A stretch of DNA of 64,000 nt, from positions 6,494,501 through 6,558,500 of the forward strand of contig NZ_CP166850.1 of assembly GCF_041346945.1 (NCBI RefSeq), read 5' to 3'. Position 1 is the first letter of the stretch, and each line of letters opens with the position of its first letter. The DNA comes from Amycolatopsis sp. cg9 (GTDB taxonomy: Bacteria > Actinomycetota > Actinomycetes > Mycobacteriales > Pseudonocardiaceae). Under the pieces are notes generated by a model. It was not told where the DNA came from and did not search any database. It saw nothing but the letters and a program-made list of their open reading frames with translations. Position numbers and translations under genes: made by a program. This document shows positions 58,385-64,000 of the stretch, piece by piece.

Positions 58385-59671
58385 ATGACCGAAACCCCGC
58401 CGGCGGTGGCCGGGCAGCAGAACCGCACCACCCGCGACCTCGTCCGGGCCGCGATGTCCGGCTGGCTGGGCACGGCCATGGAGTTCATGGACTTCCAGCT
58501 GTACTCCCTCGCCGCGGCCATCGTGTTCAACAAGATCTTCTTCCCGGACGTCAGCCCCGCCATCGGGCTGATCGCCGCGATGGCCACCTACGGCGTCGGG
58601 TACGTGGCCCGCCTCGCCGGCGCCGTCTACTTCGGCCGGATGGGCGATCGCTTGGGGCGCAAGAAGGTCCTCTTCATCACCATCTCGCTGATGGGCGTGT
58701 CGACGACGCTGATCGGCGCGCTGCCGACGTACCAGGCCGTCGGCATCCTGGCGCCGATCCTGCTCGTCGCGCTGCGCCGCCGCGGCCTGATCGCCTCCCT
58801 GGTTTCCCTGGGCACCAACTCCGGCACGCTCGCCGCGTCCGCGTTGTGGGCGCTGCTCATCGGCGTGCTTTCCGACCAGCAGCTGCTGTCCTGGGGCTGG
58901 CGGCTGCCGTTCCTGCTCAGCTTCGTGCTGATGGTCTTCGCGGTGTGGCTGCGCCGGAACCTCAAGGAGAGCCCGGTGTTCGAGGAGCGCCCGGACGTCG
59001 TGGACGGCGTGGCGCTGTCCCGGGCCGAGCTCGAGAACCACGGTGTCCTGGAAGCCGGTCTGCGCCAGCGCAAGGGCAAAGCCTTCTTCCTGGCGCTGGG
59101 CCTGCGGTTCGGACAGGCGGGCAACTCCGGCGTCGTGCAGACGTTCCTCGTCGGCTTCGTCGCGACGACCCTCGCGGTGAGCAAGTCCGTGCCCACCACC
59201 GCGATCGTCTACGGCTCCCTGCTCGGGTTCCTGACCGTGCCGCTGGTCGGCATGCTCGGCGACCGCTTCGGGCGGCGTCCCGTGTACATCGCGCTGACGC
59301 TGCTGACCGCCGTGCTCGCGTTCCCGCTGATGTTCCTGATCACCAGCGGCACCACTCTCGCGCTCGAGGTCGGCATGATCATCGCGCTCAACGTCGGCGT
59401 GCTCGGCCTGTTCTCGCTGGAAAGCGTGGCCATGGCGGAACTGTTCGGCGCCCGCACCCGGTTCACGCAGCTCGCGCTGGCCAAGGAGATCGGCGGCATC
59501 CTCGCCACCGCCATCGGGCCGGTGGTCGCCGCGACGCTCACCGCGGCGACCGGGCACTGGTGGCCGGTCGCGGCGATGCTCGTCGGGTACTCGCTGATCA
59601 CGCTCGTGGCGACGCTCCTGTCGCCGGAGATGCGCGGCCGCGACCTGGTCCGGCTGGAGGACGCGGCGTGA
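58385..59671 (+). CDS. MHS-family MFS transporter with apparent internal deletion at helix 4
   Basis: The 428-residue protein shows the metabolite:H+ symporter N-terminus (SGWLGTAMEFMDFQLYSLAAAIVF), the GRMGDRLGRKKVLF loop and the second-half loop GDRFGRRPVY. Helix 4 is abnormal: after LAPILLVALR the sequence jumps to RRRGLIASLVSLGTNSGTLA, whereas relatives have about 25 further residues here carrying the conserved R-x-x-Q-G-x-G-A-G-A-E motif. The reading frame is intact. Either the carrier is inactive or the alignment hides a real variant. The ATG at 58385 follows an in-frame GTG at 58382. Expected cargo: the hexuronate or aldonate used by the operon. Confidence 0.8.
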   Translation: MTETPPAVAGQQNRTTRDLVRAAMSGWLGTAMEFMDFQLYSLAAAIVFNKIFFPDVSPAIGLIAAMATYGVGYVARLAGAVYFGRMGDRLGRKKVLFITISLMGVSTTLIGALPTYQAVGILAPILLVALRRRGLIASLVSLGTNSGTLAASALWALLIGVLSDQQLLSWGWRLPFLLSFVLMVFAVWLRRNLKESPVFEERPDVVDGVALSRAELENHGVLEAGLRQRKGKAFFLALGLRFGQAGNSGVVQTFLVGFVATTLAVSKSVPTTAIVYGSLLGFLTVPLVGMLGDRFGRRPVYIALTLLTAVLAFPLMFLITSGTTLALEVGMIIALNVGVLGLFSLESVAMAELFGARTRFTQLALAKEIGGILATAIGPVVAATLTAATGHWWPVAAMLVGYSLITLVATLLSPEMRGRDLVRLEDAA

Positions 59672-60657
59672 AGGCGGTGGTCGCGCACGGCGCCGGCGAC
59701 GTCCGCGTCGACGAAGTCCCGGACCCGGTGCCGGGCGAGGGGGAGGTCCTGCTCGCCGTCGAGTGGGGCGGGATCTGCGGCTCCGACCTGGCGTACTGGC
59801 GCCACGGCGCGTCCGGCACCGCGGTGCTCAAGCACCCCTTGGTGCTGGGGCACGAAGTGGCCGGGCGCGTCGACGGCCGGCCGGTCACGGTCCACCCCGC
59901 GCGGGTCGTGGGGGACGACCCGCTGCCGGCGCGGCTCGCCGGGCGCACCAACCTGCACCGGCAGGTCCGCTACTTCGGCTCGGCGGCCTTCGACCCGCAC
60001 ACCGACGGCGGGTTCTGCGAGTTCAAGGTGGTCCCCGCCGCGCAGGTCCGGCCGCTGCCCGACGGCGTCGGCACGCGGGAAGGCGCGCTGACCGAGCCCC
60101 TCGCGGTGGCGCTGCACGCCGTCGGCCGCGCCGGTGCGGTGCGCGGCCGGGACGTGCTGGTCAACGGCGCCGGCCCGATCGGCGCGCTGGTCGTGGCGGC
60201 CGCGAAGCACCGGGGCGCCCGCACGGTCGTCGCGGCGGACATCTCCGCCGGCGCGCTGGCCATCGCGCGGGCGATGGGCGCCGACGAGGTGCGTGACCTC
60301 GGCGCCGGCGACCGGCTCCCGGACGACGTCGAGGTCGTCTTCGAGGCCTCCGGCGCCCCGGCCGCGCTCGGCGGCGTGCTGCGGGCGACCGCGCGCGGCG
60401 GCACGCTCGTGCAGGTCGGCAACCTGCCCGGCCGCCCCGCGCCGGCCGAGCTCGGCGACCTGGTCACCCGCGAGATCACCTGGACCGGCTCCTACCGGTT
60501 CGCCGGCGAGCTCGACGACGCCCTGACCGCGCTGGGCGCCGGTCTCGACGTCGGCCCCCTGATCACCCGCACCTTCGCCATCGACCGCGCCGGGGAAGCC
60601 CTCGAAGCCGCGGCCGGGTCGAGCGGGAAGGTGCTGCTCCGGATCGGAGAACCATGA
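59668..60657 (+). CDS. Zinc-dependent sugar-acid dehydrogenase (L-gulonate/L-idonate 5-dehydrogenase-like)
   Basis: The 329-residue medium-chain dehydrogenase has the catalytic-zinc residues WGGICGSDLAYW (Cys near 32) and VLGHEVAGRV (His-Glu near 57-58), the FGSAAFDPHTDGGFCEF segment characteristic of IdnD, and the NAD motif NGAGPIGALVVAAA (about 168). The four-Cys structural-zinc lobe present in many relatives is missing (the stretch VVGDDPLPARLAGRTNLHRQ has no Cys). Start GTG overlaps the transporter stop. In this operon, oxidation of L-gulonate to D-fructuronate is the most useful reaction. Confidence 0.85.
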   Translation: MKAVVAHGAGDVRVDEVPDPVPGEGEVLLAVEWGGICGSDLAYWRHGASGTAVLKHPLVLGHEVAGRVDGRPVTVHPARVVGDDPLPARLAGRTNLHRQVRYFGSAAFDPHTDGGFCEFKVVPAAQVRPLPDGVGTREGALTEPLAVALHAVGRAGAVRGRDVLVNGAGPIGALVVAAAKHRGARTVVAADISAGALAIARAMGADEVRDLGAGDRLPDDVEVVFEASGAPAALGGVLRATARGGTLVQVGNLPGRPAPAELGDLVTREITWTGSYRFAGELDDALTALGAGLDVGPLITRTFAIDRAGEALEAAAGSSGKVLLRIGEP

Positions 60658-61622
60658 CCGGCTCGGTCGTCACCCTCGGCGAAACCATGGCGCTGCTGAC
60701 CACGCCCCCGGCCGGCCGGATCACCGGCGGCACGGGACTGGCCGTCGGCATCGGCGGGGCGGAGTCCAACGTCGCCATCGCGCTGGCCCGGCTCGACGTG
60801 CCGTGCACGTGGATCAGCCGCGTCGGCGACGACGCGCTCGGCGCCCTGGTGGTGAAGGAGATCCGCGGCGAAGGCGTCGACGTCGTCGTGCGGCGCGACG
60901 AGGCCGCGCCGACCGGGATGATGCTCAAGGAGTTGCGCGGCGGCCGGCCGTGGCGGGTGCGCTACTACCGCCGCGACAGCGCGGCCTCGCGGCTCTCGCC
61001 CGACGACGTCGACGAGGCGCTGATCGCGTCGGCGGCGGTGCTGCACCTGACCGGCATCACCCCGGCGCTCGGCCCCGGACCGCTGGCGGCGGTCGAGCGC
61101 GCGATCGCCGTCGCCCGCGCGCACGGCACGCTGGTGTCCTTCGACGTCAACCACCGGCGATCGCTGTGGCCCGACGACGTGGCGGCCTCCGTGCTCGCGC
61201 GGCTGGCGGCGGCCGCCGACCTCGTGTTCGCGGGACCGGCGGAAGCCACCCTGGTGCTCGAGGGCCGCTGGCCGTCTTCCGACGAGGCGACGGTCGTCGA
61301 GGGGTCCGCCTTGGCCACCCGGCTGGCCTCGCACGGACCCGCCACCGCCGTCGTCAAGCTGGGCGCGCTCGGCGCGGTGGCGCGGGACGGGGGCGAGACG
61401 ATCCACGTGGGCGCGCGGGCGGTCGAGGTGGTCGACACGGTCGGCGCGGGGGACGCCTTCGTCGGCGGCTACCTGGCCGAGCTGGCTTCCGGCCGGTCCG
61501 TCCGCGAGTGCCTGGCCACCGCGACCGCCCTCGGGACGGCGGTGTGCACGGTGCCGGGCGACTGGGAGGGCATCCCGACCCGGGCCGAGCTGGCCGCTTC
61601 GGACCTCGCCGTCGTGCGGTAG
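60654..61622 (+). CDS. kdgK: 2-keto-3-deoxygluconate kinase (PfkB family)
   Basis: The 322-residue ribokinase-fold protein has GIGGAESNVAIALARL (about 31-46, sugar binding) and the PfkB signature DTVGAGDAFVGGYLAEL (about 261-277) with the catalytic Asp. RYYRRDSAASRLSPDD (about 103) is typical of KDG kinases, which contact the keto acid with Tyr/Arg residues. It turns the dehydratase product into KDPG. ATGA overlap with the dehydrogenase gene; it closes the operon. No KDPG aldolase gene follows. Confidence 0.88.
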   Translation: MTGSVVTLGETMALLTTPPAGRITGGTGLAVGIGGAESNVAIALARLDVPCTWISRVGDDALGALVVKEIRGEGVDVVVRRDEAAPTGMMLKELRGGRPWRVRYYRRDSAASRLSPDDVDEALIASAAVLHLTGITPALGPGPLAAVERAIAVARAHGTLVSFDVNHRRSLWPDDVAASVLARLAAAADLVFAGPAEATLVLEGRWPSSDEATVVEGSALATRLASHGPATAVVKLGALGAVARDGGETIHVGARAVEVVDTVGAGDAFVGGYLAELASGRSVRECLATATALGTAVCTVPGDWEGIPTRAELAASDLAVVR

Positions 61623-61680
61623 CTTGGACGGCGTGGACGGACGGGCGATCTTCGGCGATCACTCGTACCGCTGTGACTTC

Positions 61681-61728
61681 TACGGTTGACGGTTCCCCGC
61701 CCTCGGGACCCTTTTGTCGTCAACCGTA
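61681..61728 (+). promoter_or_regulatory. Structured leader upstream of the SAHH-like gene
   Basis: TACGGTTGAC (61681-61690) pairs perfectly with GTCAACCGTA (61719-61728). Inside, GGTTCCC and GGGACC can form a second stem with one bulge. The outer stem ends directly before AAGGAAAACC and the ATG, so folding would place the ribosome site next to or within the helix base. This could be a regulatory RNA or a DNA operator. I could not match it to a known riboswitch. Confidence 0.45.
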
Positions 61729-61737
61729 AGGAAAACC

Positions 61738-62859
61738 ATGTCTTCATCCGTGCGCTGGGCGCTCAAGCACATGCCGCTGACCGCCACCGCCGTCGAGGAA
61801 GCCGCGCCCCTGCTCGCCGGGCGGCGCCTGGCGATGTGCCTGCACGTCGAGCCCAAGACGGCCGCGCTGGTCACGCTGCTCGCCCGCGCCGGCGTCGAGA
61901 TCACCCTGACCGGCTCGCCCGGCACCACCCACGACGACGTCGCTCTCGCGCTCCGGGAACTCGGGGTGGCCGTGCACACCCGCCGGGCCGACGACGAGGC
62001 CGACCACGCCCGCAACGTCGCCCGGGTGCTCGCGTGCGAACCCGACCTCACGCTCGACAACGGCGCCGACCTGACGCTTTCGCTGCTGCGGTCCGGCCCG
62101 CCGTCGGGCTGGCTCGGCGGCACCGAGGAGACGACGACCGGCGGCGTCCGGCTGCGGGAGGAACGCGTCGGGCACCCGGTCGTCGTGATCAACGATTCGC
62201 GGCTGAAACTGCTGGTGGAGAACGAATTCGGCGTCGGGCAGAGCGTCGTCCAGGGTTTCCTCAACGCCACCAACCTGATGGTGCCGGGGATGCGTGCGGC
62301 GGTGCTCGGCTACGGGCCGTGCGGGAAGGGCGTCGCGGACACGCTGTCCCGCCTCGGCGCGCGCGTCGCGGTGTGCGAACCGGATCCGATGCGCGCGCTG
62401 GAGGCCATTTTGGACGGTCACCGGGTCGGTCCTTCCGGTGAAGTCCTGGCTGACGCCCAAGCGGTTTTCACGGTGACGGGCGCTCCCGGCGTCGTCGGCG
62501 CGGAGGAACTCGCGGTCCTGCCCGACGGCGCGCTGATCGCGGGCGTCGGGCACTTCGCGTGGGAGATCGACGCGGCGGCGCTGCGGGCGGCCACGGTCCG
62601 CACGGTCGAGTACGGCGCGCCGGGCCGCCGCACGGGGCACGTGCTGACCGGCGGCCGCGAGATCGTCGTCCTCGACCAGGGCCGGATGCTCAACCTGACC
62701 GCGGCCACCGGCAACTCGATCCAGGCGATGGACCTGGGCCTGACCCTGCAGGTCCGGAGCCTGGCGGCGGTGGCGGGCGGACTGGCACCGGGTGTCCAGC
62801 CGGTCCCGGCCGCGGTGGAACACCGCATCGCGACGGACCTGGTGGCGCGGCTGAGCTAG
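61738..62859 (+). CDS. Divergent S-adenosylhomocysteine hydrolase paralogue
   Basis: The 373-residue protein keeps the AdoHcyase plan: N-terminal substrate half with CLHVEPKTAALVTLLARAGVEITLTG, hinge INDSRLKLLVENEFGVGQSVVQGFLNATN (about 164-180) and NAD domain AVLGYGPCGKGVADTLSRLG (about 187-206). Bona fide bacterial enzymes have roughly 430-495 residues, and several substrate contacts are changed: the Lys...Asp of the hinge reads K-L-L-V-E, and the C-terminal region reads ATGNSIQAMDLGLTLQ instead of the His-Pro motif. A different thioether nucleoside or ketone substrate is likely. It stands alone behind a structured leader. Confidence 0.75.
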   Translation: MSSSVRWALKHMPLTATAVEEAAPLLAGRRLAMCLHVEPKTAALVTLLARAGVEITLTGSPGTTHDDVALALRELGVAVHTRRADDEADHARNVARVLACEPDLTLDNGADLTLSLLRSGPPSGWLGGTEETTTGGVRLREERVGHPVVVINDSRLKLLVENEFGVGQSVVQGFLNATNLMVPGMRAAVLGYGPCGKGVADTLSRLGARVAVCEPDPMRALEAILDGHRVGPSGEVLADAQAVFTVTGAPGVVGAEELAVLPDGALIAGVGHFAWEIDAAALRAATVRTVEYGAPGRRTGHVLTGGREIVVLDQGRMLNLTAATGNSIQAMDLGLTLQVRSLAAVAGGLAPGVQPVPAAVEHRIATDLVARLS

Positions 62860-62860
62860 C

Positions 62861-62891
62861 TTGACCTGGAGCGCGCTCCAGGACCTAACGT
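62861..62891 (+). promoter_or_regulatory. MerR/SoxR-type promoter with 18-bp palindrome
   Basis: TTGACC (62861-62866) is followed after 19 bp by TAACGT (62886-62891), and the spacer holds the perfect palindrome CCTGGAGCGCGCTCCAGG (62865-62882). An over-long spacer filled by a dyad is the hallmark of MerR-family activation. The shape is that of a SoxR box (CCTCAAG...CTTGAGG) with different bases. The regulator gene is not in the window. Confidence 0.6.
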
Positions 62892-62926
62892 GGGGTCACT
62901 TCGACCGCACGTCAGGAGAACACCCC

Positions 62927-63802
62927 ATGGAACTCGGCTTCCACCTGCCCATCTTCGACATCGACGGCGGGCCCGCCGCCATCGCCGGCGAGCTCGCCCG
63001 GGTGGGCGCCGCGGCGGAGGAGGCCGGTGCGACCTGGTTGTCCTTCATGGACCACTACTTCCAGATCGAACCCACCGGTCTCCCCGCCGAGTCGCACATG
63101 CTGGAGGGCTACACGACGCTCGGCTACCTGGCCGCGCACACGTCCCGCATCGAGCTCGGCCTGCTGGTCACGGGCGTGACCTACCGCCACCCGGGCCTGC
63201 TCGCGAAGATCGTCACGACCCTCGACGTCCTCTCCGGCGGCCGCGCGGCCCTCGGCATCGGCGCGGCCTGGTTCGAGCGCGAGCACCAGGGGATGGGCGT
63301 GCCGTTCCCGCCGGTCGCCGAGCGCTTCGAACGGCTGGAGGAAACGCTGCGCATCTGCGGGCAGATGTGGGACCCCGCGGCCAACGGCCCGTTCGAGGGC
63401 AAGCACTACCAGCTGGCGGAGACCCTTTGTTCGCCGCAGCCGCTCCACCGCCCGAACATCCTGATCGGCGGCTCGGGCGAGCGCAAGACGCTGCGCCTGG
63501 TCGCCCAGTACGGCGACGCGTGCAACCTGTTCGGCACCTCGCCGGAGGACGTGGCCCACAAGCTCGACGTGCTGCGCCGCCACTGCGACGACGCCGGCCG
63601 CGACTATGCCGCGATCCGCAAGACGATCCTGGCCAACAACCCGCGCCCCACCCCGGAAACCCGCGACGACTTCGTCCGCTCGATGGCGGCCTACGCGAAA
63701 CTGGGCGTGCAGACGGCGATCATCACCCCGACGACGGGCGCACCGGCGGCGTGGATCGAGGCCATGGCCCCGGTGGTGCCGCAGCTGGCCTCGCTGGATT
63801 AG
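62927..63802 (+). CDS. LLM-class F420-dependent oxidoreductase
   Basis: The 291-residue protein is a luciferase-like TIM barrel: MELGFHLPIFDID, GATWLSFMDHYFQIE, LEGYTTLGYLAAHTSRIELGLLVTGVTYRHPGLLAK and ALGIGAAWFEREHQGMGVPFPP are characteristic of actinobacterial F420-using members. It transfers hydride between F420H2 and an unknown substrate. GGAGAA precedes the ATG. It has its own MerR-type promoter rather than being read with the upstream gene, which suggests a stress or xenobiotic response. Confidence 0.88.
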   Translation: MELGFHLPIFDIDGGPAAIAGELARVGAAAEEAGATWLSFMDHYFQIEPTGLPAESHMLEGYTTLGYLAAHTSRIELGLLVTGVTYRHPGLLAKIVTTLDVLSGGRAALGIGAAWFEREHQGMGVPFPPVAERFERLEETLRICGQMWDPAANGPFEGKHYQLAETLCSPQPLHRPNILIGGSGERKTLRLVAQYGDACNLFGTSPEDVAHKLDVLRRHCDDAGRDYAAIRKTILANNPRPTPETRDDFVRSMAAYAKLGVQTAIITPTTGAPAAWIEAMAPVVPQLASLD

Positions 63803-63813
63803 TCCACAAAGGA

Positions 63814-63891
63814 CTCTCGGGTCGTTTTTCGATCGCCGTGAACCACTCGGCCGGTTCCGCCGTGTGACTGGGTGAGGTGGCGACCCGAGAG
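63814..63891 (+). promoter_or_regulatory. Hairpin leader upstream of the last gene
   Basis: CTCTCGGGTCG (63814-63824) pairs perfectly with CGACCCGAGAG (63881-63891), enclosing 56 bases that contain a second possible stem (CGGCCGG...CCGCCG). The outer stem ends where the ribosome site GAGGAGGGG begins, 10 bases before the ATG. It may be a riboswitch or a terminator for the LLM gene; I do not recognise a class. Confidence 0.4.
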
Positions 63892-63900
63892 GAGGGGCTG

Positions 63901-64000
63901 ATGCCCCACACGCGCAGTACCGGACGACACCGCAAACCGGCGACGATCGGGCTGGTAGCGCTACTGGGAGTCGCGGGGGCGACCGCGACGGCGATCGCCC
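63901..64000 (+). CDS. Secreted protein, N-terminal fragment
   Basis: ATG with GAGGAGGGG upstream. The 33 visible residues are a basic N-region (MPHTRSTGRHRKPATIGLVA) followed by a hydrophobic signal-peptide core (LLGVAGATATAIA), so the protein is exported. Many actinomycete cell-wall hydrolases (Rpf, NlpC/P60) begin this way, but nothing of the mature domain is in the window, so function cannot be assigned. Confidence 0.65.
   Translation, partial: MPHTRSTGRHRKPATIGLVALLGVAGATATAIA

Noticed and set aside
63814..63891. Calling the leader a cyclic di-AMP (ydaO) riboswitch
   Set aside because: It is too short and the conserved core cannot be recognised by eye; left as an unclassified hairpin.
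1..64000. tRNA, rRNA, integrase, phage or conjugation genes
   Set aside because: None recognised on either strand; the only mobile DNA is the IS481-type element.

Overview
The window is very G+C-rich DNA with densely packed genes, many GTG starts, 4-bp ATGA/GTGA overlaps between operon genes, many TetR/GntR/LacI regulators, an F420-type LLM oxidoreductase and many secreted, multi-domain carbohydrate-active enzymes. This points to a soil actinomycete chromosome. Amycolatopsis or a close Pseudonocardiales relative is my best guess, from general style only. I saw no rRNA, tRNA, CRISPR array, phage or plasmid core.

Layout. 1-1.6 kb: end of a sugar-ABC-transporter operon led by a GH16/CBM5-12 enzyme behind a DasR-like box. 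1.6-3.6 kb: acyl-CoA dehydrogenase plus hydratase. 3.7-13.7 kb: an aromatic meta-cleavage (protocatechuate/gallate-type) cluster with 4-oxalomesaconate hydratase, pyrone-dicarboxylate lactonase, two MFS transporters, a DUF1932 dehydrogenase, a GntR regulator, CHA aldolase, oxalomesaconate tautomerase and an XylE-type extradiol dioxygenase. Four copies of an ATTGT-NN-ACAAT operator tie it together, and a decayed IS481-family element has landed inside it. 13.8-16.7 kb: an MFS exporter, then four tandem mini-genes on the minus strand that each encode only MSDKGW with its own Shine-Dalgarno, then a GGDEF cyclase. This mini-gene array is the most unusual object in the window.

16.7-20.8 kb: LacI/PhyH pair around a 26-bp perfect palindrome, two tiny genes facing a shared terminator (one RiPP-precursor-like), and a TetR-controlled SRPBCC/membrane pair. 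21-24.6 kb: a 1215-residue secreted GH87-like glucanase. 24.7-30 kb: trypsin-like protease, TetR, ECF sigma factor with its partner, MarR/AraC pair and an SH3 lipoprotein. 30.2-33.9 kb: a PaoABC-type molybdenum aldehyde oxidoreductase. 35.4-46.8 kb: a double GH43 enzyme, a cholesterol-oxidase/lipase operon, two TetR genes with clear palindromic operators, a TIM-barrel protein and a GH2-AbfB enzyme. 47-53 kb: PAP2/YdcF pair and a kinase-WD40 protein with its partner. 53-55 kb: polysaccharide-lyase-like protein and a membrane pseudo-esterase.

55.1-61.6 kb: a GntR-controlled sugar-acid operon (mannonate dehydratase, fructuronate reductase, MFS transporter, zinc dehydrogenase, KDG kinase) that fits L-gulonate or hexuronate breakdown to KDPG. 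61.7-64 kb: a divergent S-adenosylhomocysteinase paralogue behind a structured leader, an LLM oxidoreductase behind a MerR/SoxR-shaped promoter, and the start of a secreted protein behind another hairpin leader. The overall theme is a saprophyte that secretes polysaccharide hydrolases and takes up and burns aromatic acids, sugar acids and probably sterols, each module under a local regulator with a visible operator.
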